Source: Desulfobacterales bacterium
Lineage (GTDB): Bacteria; Desulfobacterota; Desulfobacteria; Desulfobacterales; JAFDCJ01
NCBI GenBank assembly: GCA_020345785.1
Contig: CP070771.1
Span: forward strand, 501,343 to 515,634
DNA: 14,292 bases
Direction of reading: 5' to 3'
The notes under the pieces were generated by a model, which saw only the letters and a list, made by a program, of their open reading frames with translations, ran no database searches and was not told the DNA's origin. The position numbers and the translations under genes were made by a program. Below are positions 1 to 6,739 of this stretch, piece by piece (position 1 is the stretch's first letter; every line of letters starts with the position of its first letter).

Positions 1-872
1 ACATCATAGCCGCGCAATGATTCGGCCAGCTTGAAAAATTGCTCCTCGTGCAAGAGGGCTAAAAAATTCTGCACATTGGCATCAAAAAAACGTTCTTTAA
101 AAATCATCAGGTCATAGCGCTCCCAGCGCAGCGGCACAAAATCGAGATTCAGCAAGCCGGCAACCGCATGGATGCCGAGGCCGGCATCCGCTCGTCCGGC
201 CAATATCTCGAGTCCGACATCCAGGTGACGGTGGACTTCGCGGCTGTAACCATCAATTTTATCGCCGCGCACGGCCGCTTTTTTCAGTTCCTGATCCAAC
301 AGCAGCCGCGTGCCGGTTCCCAGGGGACGATTCACCATGCAGATACCCGGTCGGGCAAGGTCGGAAACCGTTTTGATTTTTTTGGGATTGCCTTTTTGTA
401 CCAGAATGCCCTGCTCGCGTTTGCAGAAATTCACGATCGCCGGCATGCGGTCAAGCTCCCGGCTGGCAAATTCAAAATTGTAATCGTCGCCATTTTCCTG
501 GAGCAAGTGGCTGGAAGCGATGTGGCAGAAACTCTGTCGCAGTGCCTGCAATCCGCCCATGCTGCCCAGATTGCCAAATACGGCGATATTTCCGGGGAAA
601 TGCGTATTGTAAAGAGATATCACTTTATCCAGCAATAAATCGTTGCTGCCGGTTATGATAAGGACCGCCCGGGAAACAGAAGGGCTTTCAGCCGTTTGAG
701 GATAATTTATGGTATTGGTCTCGATCCACTGCTCCACCAGATTTTTTGGAAACAACCACTTGCCGGTGACTTTGGATGCGGGCAGTCCTTTTTCAGAAAC
801 AAGACTGTAGACCAACTTTTCATTAATATTCAGAAATTCGGAAACCTGTTTGGTGGTTAGTAATTGGCTCAT
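1..872 (-). CDS. HTH plus periplasmic-binding-protein-like oxyanion sensor, C-terminus cut by window edge
   Basis: The gene runs leftward from ATG at 872-870 and is still open at base 1 after 290 codons. Residues 1-52 look like an excisionase/MerR-type helix-turn-helix (TTKQVSEFLNINEKLVYSLV, then KVTGKWLFPKNLVEQWI). Residues 68-290 match the PBP-like domain seen fused to such HTHs (COG1910 type): GSMGGLQAL near 103-110, KREQGILVQKGNP near 151-162, NRPLGTGTR near 181-189, then GLEILAGRADAGLGI and PLRWERYDL. In this family the domain resembles molybdate/tungstate-binding ABC proteins but has no signal peptide, so the protein is probably a cytoplasmic oxyanion-responsive regulator. An AGGA at 881-884 lies 8 bases before the ATG and supports this start. 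Few residues are likely missing. A decayed binding-protein gene of the same ligand class lies upstream, which fits the assignment. The ligand is inferred. Confidence 0.85.
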   Translation of the reverse strand, partial: MSQLLTTKQVSEFLNINEKLVYSLVSEKGLPASKVTGKWLFPKNLVEQWIETNTINYPQTAESPSVSRAVLIITGSNDLLLDKVISLYNTHFPGNIAVFGNLGSMGGLQALRQSFCHIASSHLLQENGDDYNFEFASRELDRMPAIVNFCKREQGILVQKGNPKKIKTVSDLARPGICMVNRPLGTGTRLLLDQELKKAAVRGDKIDGYSREVHRHLDVGLEILAGRADAGLGIHAVAGLLNLDFVPLRWERYDLMIFKERFFDANVQNFLALLHEEQFFKLAESLRGYD

Positions 873-933
873 TGGAATGTTCCTGGCGTTGCATACATGA
901 GACGGCAAACATTTATTATAACCTAAGTTGAGC

Positions 934-1010
934 GTTTCAAATTTTAGGAATGCTGGGTTTACATTTATTTTCAGATGATTCTATCTATTTGAATTCCTAA
1001 AATTTGAAAC
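934..1010. repeat. Perfect 18-bp inverted repeat with 41-base loop
   Basis: The arms 934-951 (GTTTCAAATTTTAGGAAT) and 993-1010 (ATTCCTAAAATTTGAAAC) are exact reverse complements. They are separated by 41 bases and flanked by unrelated sequence. The repeat lies 62 bases upstream of the HTH-PBP start, so it would fall inside that gene's 5' leader. It is not a conventional terminator, because the loop is long and no U-run follows. It could be a regulator-binding palindrome, a long leader hairpin, or the terminal repeats of a very small decayed element. Confidence 0.85.
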
Positions 1011-1016
1011 CTCATG

Positions 1017-1199
1017 GGATTGCCGATCTTACCGCATCTACGTCGTCAGATGATCCACCGCATAGTCCACTATAGCGGAACAGCATCTTCCTTGTAGCTA
1101 CGGCAACCTCGACAATCGCTCAAATTAGGTCCAACATTGTATTCCTGGCCCTTCCTCTCTCCGAGCTGGAGGCTATTCGAGCCGGAAGCTGGGCCGGGA
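1017..1199. other. Non-coding stretch dense in nested hairpins (candidate structured RNA)
   Basis: No convincing gene lies between 873 and 1407. Several complementary arms cluster here. Bases 1018-1025 pair with 1101-1108, with one position that is G-U on the minus strand. Bases 1035-1039 pair with 1048-1052. Bases 1058-1065 pair with 1070-1078, with one bulge. Bases 1143-1151 pair with 1191-1199 (9 bp, one wobble on the plus strand), continuing as 1152-1155 with 1184-1187. This last stem encloses two small hairpins (1159-1162/1168-1171 and 1171-1174/1180-1183, sharing one base) in a three-way-junction shape. The stretch lies between a possible minus-strand promoter and the HTH-PBP gene, so a structured leader is plausible. 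I did not recognise a known RNA family. Confidence 0.35.
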
Positions 1200-1277
1200 T
1201 TCTTTAATCACCCACAACGTTACTTCGAGAGCGTCAGGTTGCATGGTACATCCAACATCGGCACCCGATCCCTGTGT

Positions 1278-1306
1278 TCATTAGATAATTGGGAATCTAT
1301 TGTCAA
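1278..1306 (-). promoter_or_regulatory. Possible promoter for the HTH-PBP gene
   Basis: On the minus strand TTGACA (1306-1301) is followed after 17 bases by TAATGA (1283-1278), a poor -10 match. The surrounding 1290-1365 is AT-rich and shares words with the promoter region at 1760-1840. If used, it would give a leader of roughly 400 bases before the ATG at 872. The -35 box is perfect, but the call rests on it almost alone. Confidence 0.3.
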
Positions 1307-1407
1307 TATTTATTGATGTTTTTTGAAAATACTTACTTATAGAAACTAATAATTACAAATAATAGTGCGTCATTGTGAGTCCCTAGACGCCCGCCACGTG
1401 CCTGGGG

Positions 1408-1670
1408 TCAATGAGCGTATTGCTGGGCGTAGGCCGCATCATTATAAAGTCCCTCGCCGCACTCTTTTCCCCGTAGCTGCGAATGAGTTGTTGGCCTTCT
1501 TCCGAGACAATGCAATCAATGAAGTTTACGGCATACGCTTGTCCGGCCGTCGCACCTTCAGGCTGGCAAAGGGTATGGTAAGTGTTAATGAGAAAAGGAT
1601 CGCCCCGGAAGAGAATTTTGATCATTTTGTTCCTCCAATCCTCATTTTTCCGTAGAGTGAGAAGAAACAT
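1408..1670 (-). pseudogene. Decayed 3' remnant of a tungstate/molybdate-type ABC substrate-binding protein gene
   Basis: A minus-strand reading frame from 1670 gives ILFRGDPFLINTYHTLCQP, then FIDCIVSEEGQQLIRSYG. This is the C-terminal signature of TupA-like extracellular oxyanion-binding proteins (GDP.L.N.YH, FIDF..S.EGQ..IR.YG). After the SYG codons, a run GGGGAAAA breaks the frame. In a shifted frame the family's usual ending continues as GEGLYNDAAYAQQYAH with a TGA at 1410-1408, whereas the unshifted frame runs on in unrelated residues to a TAG at 1383. The first two thirds of the gene, including signal peptide and most of the binding lobes, are absent: upstream of 1670 comes a palindrome and promoter. 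It is therefore truncated at the 5' end and frameshifted near the 3' end. The family is well supported. The specific ion is inferred. Confidence 0.78.
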
Positions 1671-1707
1671 GGGCGGTTTTAGCGATAAAAACCACCCATC
1701 TATAAAA

Positions 1708-1730
1708 GTAAACGACGGGAGTTCGTTTAC
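1708..1730. promoter_or_regulatory. Perfect 8-bp palindrome, likely operator
   Basis: GTAAACGA (1708-1715) and TCGTTTAC (1723-1730) are exact reverse complements around a 7-base spacer. The site lies immediately downstream of a minus-strand promoter and so would cover about +1 to +23 of the transcript heading into the binding-protein remnant. That is the usual place for a repressor operator. A second, imperfect hairpin (about 1672-1698, GGGCGGTTTT with AAAACCACCC) follows. Which regulator binds is unknown; the adjacent HTH-PBP protein is one candidate. Confidence 0.55.
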
Positions 1731-1738
1731 AAAACGGC

Positions 1739-1767
1739 ATATAACAATATTCTTTTTAATGTGTCAA
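1739..1767 (-). promoter_or_regulatory. Sigma-70-like promoter facing the decayed binding-protein gene
   Basis: On the minus strand TTGACA (1767-1762) is followed by a 17-18 base spacer and TTATAT/TATATG (1744-1738), in very AT-rich DNA (about 1740-1855). It points at the palindrome 1708-1730 and the remnant. Box matches are good, but no transcript evidence exists. Confidence 0.5.
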
Positions 1768-1957
1768 TATTGATATAATCATTTTTTGATAATTTTTGTA
1801 AAAATAAGATAATAGTAATATTATATAAACTAATAATAACTAAAAAGAACAGATTTAAGCCAGACTTCGGTCTCTCAATAATGGAATCCGGTGGCCTGAG
1901 GGGGATCAAGGAACATGCTTTGCGGAAAAGAGATCGGTATCGCAATAATCCGTTCGC

Positions 1958-1986
1958 TTGACACACGATACTTTTTTTGCCATATA
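1958..1986 (+). promoter_or_regulatory. Possible promoter of the methyltransferase/permease/LolA-like operon
   Basis: TTGACA at 1958-1963 is followed after 17 bases by CATATA (1981-1986), or after 19 bases by TATATG. The spacer contains a T-run. The position is about 100 bases before the first gene of a tightly spaced plus-strand set. The -35 is perfect and the -10 is mediocre. Between 1767 and 1957 I see only AT-rich DNA and no gene. Confidence 0.4.
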
Positions 1987-2084
1987 TGGGCCATCACGCA
2001 GAAAAAACGCCTATTTTGCCTGTTCACCCCACGTTGTCCCGAAACATCCGATTGGACTCGTCCCGATTCGAGAGGCGGTGAAAC

Positions 2085-2603
2085 GTGATTTGGGTAAAAA
2101 CAATAATTTTTACCATATTGGCGCCCGGCACGGTAACAATACTGCTTCCTTACTGCCTGTTGCGCATTCATCAGAACCCGCCGCCGATTCACTCTGTCAT
2201 ATCTGCCGTTATCGGTCCGTCCCTGATAGGGTTGGGACTCGTCATATATCTGCTGTGCGCCTGGGACTTTGCTTCGACGGGGAAAGGTACACCGGCGCCG
2301 CTGGAGCCACCTAAAAACCTGGTTGTCGGAAGCCTTTACCGCGTCAGCCGCAACCCGATGTATATCGGTATCGTGAGCATCTTAATCGGGGAGAGCGTTT
2401 TCTTTCAGTCGGCAATCCTGGGCGGATATACAGTTTTGGTCTTTATCTGTTTTCACATTTTTGTGCGCTATTATGAGGAGCCGACCCTGGCCGCACAATT
2501 TGGCGCAGAATATATTCGGTATTGCCGTAGAGTACCGCGCTGGTTGATACGCCGGTCGTCATGCGACCGTTCGGCTGAAGCGCGGCGCTTGCCGGAGGAT
2601 TGA
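2085..2603 (+). CDS. Isoprenylcysteine carboxyl methyltransferase-like membrane protein
   Basis: A 172-residue integral membrane protein with hydrophobic segments at about 6-26, 38-60, 92-104 and 108-128. The C-terminal half carries the ICMT/PEMT-type signature: APLEPPKNLVVGSLYRVSRN, PMYIG and EEPTLAAQFGAEYIRYCRRV (residues 71-150), where the S-adenosylmethionine pocket lies. Family members methylate isoprenylcysteines or phospholipid-like substrates; most bacterial ones have no assigned substrate. The start is GTG at 2085, with AGAGG at 2071-2075 placed 9 bases upstream. The stop is 4 bases before the next gene, so it is probably co-transcribed with the two permeases. A lipid-modifying role is reasonable beside Lol-like genes but is inferred. 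Confidence 0.82.
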   Translation: MIWVKTIIFTILAPGTVTILLPYCLLRIHQNPPPIHSVISAVIGPSLIGLGLVIYLLCAWDFASTGKGTPAPLEPPKNLVVGSLYRVSRNPMYIGIVSILIGESVFFQSAILGGYTVLVFICFHIFVRYYEEPTLAAQFGAEYIRYCRRVPRWLIRRSSCDRSAEARRLPED

Positions 2604-2607
2604 AAGG

Positions 2608-3840
2608 GTGATTATTAAATTTTTTAAGCTGGCAATTCGCAACCTATCCCTGTACCGGCGCAGATCTCTTTTGACGGGATCGATCATGGCGGTGTCGGTG
2701 TCGGCGATCATCTTTGCAGCGGCCATGGGGGAAGCCTTTTATCACCAATTGGTCAATGTCGGCATCAGAACCACCACCGGCCACATTCAGGTGTTTGCCA
2801 AAGGCTGGGACTTCGATATCATCATGCCCATGAGTGGCAACATTCCCAAAATAAGCAACAGCGTGCCGGTTGAAGAGTTGATCGCGCAGGCGCCCTTCTA
2901 TAAAGCCCATGGGAAAGAAATATTGTATCAGATGCTGTTGTACGACCGCACCGACAGCAACTATTTCGCCATCATTGTCGGGGTGGAACCCGACAAGGTG
3001 GAGGAAACGCTGTCCGGTTTGAAACTCGTCAAAGGCAGCCGGATTTCCGAAGATGTGGTCGAAGGGGTGTTGATCAGCGCCAACATGGAACGGTTTTTCC
3101 AGCCGTCCCTAAACGACATGATGTACATCATCACCGGCGGCCCTTACGGCATGATGGAAGGCGTCAAGGCCCGCTACCGGGGCGTGGTGCGATCCATGCC
3201 GCTGTTTGCGGACCGCGTCAGTTTCACGGACATCCGTCGGCTCCAAAAGCTTTTGAACTGGCGGTCCAACGAGTGCTCCAGCATTAAATTGTTTTTAACG
3301 GACAAGGAAAAGGCCGATCAAGCGGCCCAGTGGCTGCGGCGCCGTTTCTCAGAGCAGGGATGGAACCTGGAGGTGAAGACCTGGAAAGACCTGGGTGGTT
3401 TTTATTACCATATTGCCTTGTTGGGACGGGTTCTGGTTTTTTTCCTGCTGCTCATCCTGGCGGCCATCACCGCGATTTCGGTTTCCAATACCATGTTGAT
3501 GAGCGTCAAGGAAAGGACCCGGGAGATCGGGACCATTATGGCCATGGGGTTAAGGCGCAAAGGGGTTCTGGGGCTATTTTTACTGGAATCGTTTTCACTT
3601 TCGCTCCTGTCCTCGGCCATAGGAGTGCTGTTGGGCATCGGCATCACCGAGTGGTTTGCGCAGCGCGGTATCGTTGAGGGATTGGCGCTGGTTTTGGAGG
3701 GCAAGTTGTATCCCATTCTCGAATTGCAGCCGGTCATCATTTCGTTTCTGTGGATTTTGGTGGTTGGAACCGCCGGTGGATTGTATCCGGCCCGCAAGGC
3801 CGCTAATCTGGATCCGATTGAAGCGTTGAGATACGTATGA
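2608..3840 (+). CDS. LolC/LolE-like FtsX-fold ABC transporter permease (first copy)
   Basis: 410 residues with the MacB/LolC layout: a cytoplasmic start rich in Arg/Lys, TM1 about 21-45, a large periplasmic domain about 46-265, then three TM helices at about 268-297, 318-347 and 374-392. The inner-face motif KERTREIGTIMAMG (301-314) and the ending YPARKAANLDPIEALRYV (393-410) are typical of FtsX permeases in LolCDE-type systems, which extract lipoproteins or lipids from the inner membrane. The start is GTG at 2608 with GGAGG at 2594-2598 upstream. The last four bases overlap the ATG of the second permease. No ATP-binding subunit is encoded next to it, so one must come from elsewhere. Confidence 0.9.
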   Translation: MIIKFFKLAIRNLSLYRRRSLLTGSIMAVSVSAIIFAAAMGEAFYHQLVNVGIRTTTGHIQVFAKGWDFDIIMPMSGNIPKISNSVPVEELIAQAPFYKAHGKEILYQMLLYDRTDSNYFAIIVGVEPDKVEETLSGLKLVKGSRISEDVVEGVLISANMERFFQPSLNDMMYIITGGPYGMMEGVKARYRGVVRSMPLFADRVSFTDIRRLQKLLNWRSNECSSIKLFLTDKEKADQAAQWLRRRFSEQGWNLEVKTWKDLGGFYYHIALLGRVLVFFLLLILAAITAISVSNTMLMSVKERTREIGTIMAMGLRRKGVLGLFLLESFSLSLLSSAIGVLLGIGITEWFAQRGIVEGLALVLEGKLYPILELQPVIISFLWILVVGTAGGLYPARKAANLDPIEALRYV

Positions 3841-5144
3841 AAAAGCAATTTATCATTCTGGCCTTTCGTAATCTGGCTAAATACCGTACCAGGAATCTTT
3901 TGACCGGGATTTCCATCGCCATCGGGACCGCCGGGATCATTGTGGGCCTGGCCCTGACGGATGGAATTATCCGGCAGACGATTATCGGCTTCACCGGCAC
4001 CATCGTCGAGGATGTGATGGTTTTTCCGCCTAAGACAACACTTCCTGACAGCGGCAAGCTTGTCGTCAACCAGATCGGCGAAGAGCTTGAAAAAGAAAAG
4101 ATGGTCTTCCTGGATTTGCTCTTTCGCAACAAAGACCCGGTATTAAGACAATATCGGAAGATAGAGCGGGCGATCTATGAGATTGACGGCATTGACTATG
4201 TGACCCGCAAAGTTCAATTCCAGGGAGCGATTTTTTCCGAGACCTCGTCGTTAAACTGCATGATCATGGGAATGGAGCCCGAGGGTATCCGGCGCAAGAC
4301 CAACCTGAAAATGGAAAAAGGTCGCTATCTCACCGAAGACGATCGTTCAGCAATCATGATCAGCCAGAAACTGGCGCGTCGGCTCCAGGTGGATGTGGGA
4401 GATAAGCTGGCCCTGGTCGTCAACATGCCCAACGGCGGCACAAATGCCGGAGACTTGAGAATAGAGGGCATTTTCAGTATTATCACCGGGCTGCAATTTG
4501 TGAATCACTTGATGTACATCAGCCTGTGGGATGCGCAGGCGCTTATGGGCATCCCTGGCACGCAGGTGTTCAATCTGGGGGTTTACTTAAAAGACGTGGA
4601 TGCAGTTGATCGGTTTGAAAGCAAAATCAGCACCCAGCTGGAGAAAATGCGCCTTCCGTGCCAGGTGCTATCCTGGAAAAAGGTCATGATGGGTATTTTG
4701 GCCCAGTATTATTTCATTAAATATATTGTTCTGATTTTTACCATTGTCCTTTTGCTGATTGTCTGTGTCGGGGTGATCAACGCCGTCTTTTTATCGGTCA
4801 GCGAAAGGACCCGGGAAATCGGAACAATGATGGCGATGGGCGCCAAGAAAAAATCGATTATCACATTATTCATGCTGGAAGGCACGCTTCTCAGCGTGTT
4901 GTCCAGCTTATCCGGGGCCGCAGCAGGCGTAGCTATTTCTCTGTTCTTTGAGAAGATCGGCTTCGAGGCACCGACAGAGGGTGCCGCCAATCTGTTCGGC
5001 GGAACGCACCTTTATCCGTATTTGAGCTACCCACCGGTGGTATTTTCGCTGGTTTTTGTGGTCGTGATGACATTGCTTGGTATCGGCTATCCGATTATCA
5101 AGGCCTCGCGCATGGAGCCGACTGAGGCGCTGCGGTATATATAG
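3837..5144 (+). CDS. LolC/LolE-like FtsX-fold ABC transporter permease (second copy)
   Basis: 435 residues with the same architecture as its upstream neighbour: TM1 about 21-43, a periplasmic domain about 44-288, TM2-TM4 about 292-320, 341-369 and 400-421, motif SERTREIGTMMAMG (322-335) and the ending ASRMEPTEALRYI. The ATG overlaps the previous stop (ATGA, 3837-3840), indicating translational coupling and probably a 1:1 heterodimer like LolC-LolE. The periplasmic domains differ strongly between the two copies, so they are not a recent tandem duplication. The likely cargo is a lipoprotein or lipid passed to the LolA-like protein encoded downstream. Confidence 0.9.
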   Translation: MKKQFIILAFRNLAKYRTRNLLTGISIAIGTAGIIVGLALTDGIIRQTIIGFTGTIVEDVMVFPPKTTLPDSGKLVVNQIGEELEKEKMVFLDLLFRNKDPVLRQYRKIERAIYEIDGIDYVTRKVQFQGAIFSETSSLNCMIMGMEPEGIRRKTNLKMEKGRYLTEDDRSAIMISQKLARRLQVDVGDKLALVVNMPNGGTNAGDLRIEGIFSIITGLQFVNHLMYISLWDAQALMGIPGTQVFNLGVYLKDVDAVDRFESKISTQLEKMRLPCQVLSWKKVMMGILAQYYFIKYIVLIFTIVLLLIVCVGVINAVFLSVSERTREIGTMMAMGAKKKSIITLFMLEGTLLSVLSSLSGAAAGVAISLFFEKIGFEAPTEGAANLFGGTHLYPYLSYPPVVFSLVFVVVMTLLGIGYPIIKASRMEPTEALRYI

Positions 5145-5199
5145 TCTGATCTGGATGGGGCCGGATATGTCCCAAACCAGTCCGGTTGAGCTATAAGCC

Positions 5200-5237
5200 A
5201 TGACTGAAATGACTAAAATGAAAATTGACTAAAATTA
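5200..5237 (+). repeat. AT-rich short-word repeat before the LolA-like gene
   Basis: The stretch is built from repeated words (GACTGAAAT, then GACTAAAAT at 5211-5219 and 5227-5235) with a loose 7-base rhythm. Its 13-mer ATGACTGAAATGA (5200-5212) recurs exactly, inverted, at 8347-8359 before another gene. It ends at the AAGG that serves as ribosome binding site for the gene at 5248. The rest of the 5145-5247 gap shows nothing else. Confidence 0.55.
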
Positions 5238-5247
5238 AGGCAGCGCT

Positions 5248-6000
5248 ATGCGAAGTGTAATCTGGCTGTTGACTGCAATCTGTTTGATGGCTGCAAGCGG
5301 CCTGAATGCTGCGGAGCTGACCGGCGACGAAATCGTGCGCCGGGCCGATCAGGTCATGATCGGTGATTCGGCCGAATATGAAAGCGTGATGGTGATCGAG
5401 CGGCCGGAAGCCGAAGACCTGGTATCAAAATATATCACCTATTTTAAAGAAAGAGGCCACAAGGTTCTGCTGCGAATTCTGTATCCGCCGCGGGAGGTGG
5501 GCAAGGATCTTTTGTTGATCGGCGATAATATGTGGCAATATATCCCCAACGTGGAAAGATCCGTTCGAATTGCGGGGACCCAGCGATTTATGGGCGGTGA
5601 TTTCAACAATTCCGATCTTCTGAAAGTCAGTCTCGTGCATGACTATAAGGCCCGATTAATTGGGCAGGTCGAGGTCGAAGGTATCGCGTGCTACTTTCTT
5701 GCGCTCAAGGCCAGCAAAGTCGACACTACCTACGACCAGGTCAATTACTGGGTCAGAACCGACGGCTTCATTCCCTTTCGTGAGGAATATGTGACCCTTT
5801 CCGGCAAAAAGATGAAGTCGCTGACGTATACGGATATCGGACAGCTGGGCAATCGCACCCGGCCCACCAAATTAACCATGGTAAACAGTTTGCGGCCGAC
5901 CCATCGCACCATCGTCAACATCCTAAGGGCCGAGTATGACAAAAAACTGCCGGATACCCTGTTTACTAGAACCAATCTGGAAAGAGAGCGGCATCACTAG
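5248..6000 (+). CDS. LolA-like outer membrane lipoprotein-sorting protein
   Basis: 250 residues beginning with a clear Sec signal peptide (MRSVIWLLTAICLMAASGLNA, cleavage near residue 21 or 22), so the mature protein is periplasmic. The remainder fits the COG2834/PF17131-type LolA-like family: ELTGDEIVRRADQ near 23-35, then ILYPPREVGKDLLLIGDNMW, YIPNVERSVRI, MGGDFNNSDL and a beta-rich half with YWVRTDGFIPFREEY. Such proteins form an open half-barrel that shuttles acylated cargo across the periplasm. The start has AAGG 7 bases upstream. It lies about 100 bases after the two LolC/E-like permeases, so the three probably form one trafficking system. No lipobox is seen. Confidence 0.9.
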   Translation: MRSVIWLLTAICLMAASGLNAAELTGDEIVRRADQVMIGDSAEYESVMVIERPEAEDLVSKYITYFKERGHKVLLRILYPPREVGKDLLLIGDNMWQYIPNVERSVRIAGTQRFMGGDFNNSDLLKVSLVHDYKARLIGQVEVEGIACYFLALKASKVDTTYDQVNYWVRTDGFIPFREEYVTLSGKKMKSLTYTDIGQLGNRTRPTKLTMVNSLRPTHRTIVNILRAEYDKKLPDTLFTRTNLERERHH

Positions 6001-6015
6001 GCGCCTAGCGGCGGT

Positions 6016-6156
6016 GATTTGCGTGTTGTGCATTGTGCATTGTGCGTTGTGAGTTGTGTGTTGCGAGTTGCGGGGTGCGGGTCGCGGGATATGGCAGAGC
6101 GCTTTGAGCATAGGGCAGAGTGCATAGGGTAAAGGATAAAGGTGTGAGGTAAAAGG
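6016..6156. repeat. Degenerate heptanucleotide repeat tract
   Basis: Between the LolA-like and FabZ-like genes the DNA reads as consecutive 7-base units. From 6016 the units are GATTTGC, GTGTTGT, GCATTGT, GCATTGT, GCGTTGT, GAGTTGT, GTGTTGC, GAGTTGC, GGGGTGC, GGGTCGC (consensus near GNRTTGY). After a one-base slip, from 6108 they are GCATAGG, GCAGAGT, GCATAGG, GTAAAGG, ATAAAGG, TGTGAGG, TAAAAGG. The minus-strand open frame across it is an artefact of the period. Function is unknown. Confidence 0.85.
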
Positions 6157-6172
6157 CAATTTAGGCATTCAT

Positions 6173-6643
6173 ATGCGATTTCTTTTTGTCGATAAAATCT
6201 TGGAGCTGGAAAAAGGCAAGCGCGCCGTGATGGTGAAAAACGTGTCCAACAGCGAGGACTACTTCACCCATCATTTTCCTGATTTTCCGGTCATGCCGGG
6301 CGCCCTGATGGTGGAAGCACTGGAGCAGGCTGCGGGTATTCTGATTTCATATTCACTGGACTTTAAAGCGCTGGCTGTCCTGTTGCAGGTCGAAAACGCC
6401 AAGTTCAGAGGCGTCATAAGACCCGGCGATCAATTGTTGCTGGAAGTCGTCCTCAGGGAAATGACCGAAACATCCGCGACCGTTGCCGCTAAAATTCGTC
6501 TGGAAAACAAGTCGGCGGCAACCATGAAGTTTTTATTTTCTTTAATGCACGCAGCGGATGCGGACAGTGCCGCGGCAATCGAAAAAATAAAATATCTATA
6601 TGATCTGCTGACCCAAAGAATTTATCAGCAATCGTTTAATTAA
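6173..6643 (+). CDS. FabZ-like (3R)-hydroxyacyl-ACP dehydratase, hotdog fold
   Basis: 156 residues, close to the usual length of FabZ (about 140-150). The catalytic signature is present: DYFTHHFPDFPVMPGALMVE, with His34 and Glu48 in the expected H-(x)n-E spacing, followed by EQAAG and a beta-sheet segment LLQVENAKFRGVIRPGDQLL that is typical of the fold. It would remove water from 3-hydroxyacyl-ACP in fatty-acid elongation, in the cytoplasm. The C-terminal tail (about 130-156) is longer and unlike housekeeping FabZ. TTAGG lies 7 bases before the ATG. A ketosynthase gene follows after about 96 bases, supporting a dedicated acyl-chain pathway. It could act on a non-standard chain; the substrate cannot be read from sequence. 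Confidence 0.85.
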   Translation: MRFLFVDKILELEKGKRAVMVKNVSNSEDYFTHHFPDFPVMPGALMVEALEQAAGILISYSLDFKALAVLLQVENAKFRGVIRPGDQLLLEVVLREMTETSATVAAKIRLENKSAATMKFLFSLMHAADADSAAAIEKIKYLYDLLTQRIYQQSFN

Positions 6644-6739
6644 TCCGCCCTGAAAAATTGGATGTTCAGGATTGTGTAGTCAGAATATATGCCAAAGTGG
6701 TGCTCGAAAATCAGGCTGGCGTATTAATTAGGGCTTAAA

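Noticed and set aside
1014..1316. Plus-strand frame open from an ATG at 1014 to 1316, interrupted by one TAG at 1095
   Set aside because: No recognisable family in either half, and the stretch is better explained by dense inverted repeats. A decayed gene is possible but unsupported.
5923..6168. Minus-strand frame of 81 codons with repetitive His/Asn/Thr-rich translation
   Set aside because: It is generated by the 7-base repeat tract, whose period (not a multiple of 3) cycles through codons; it has no independent support.
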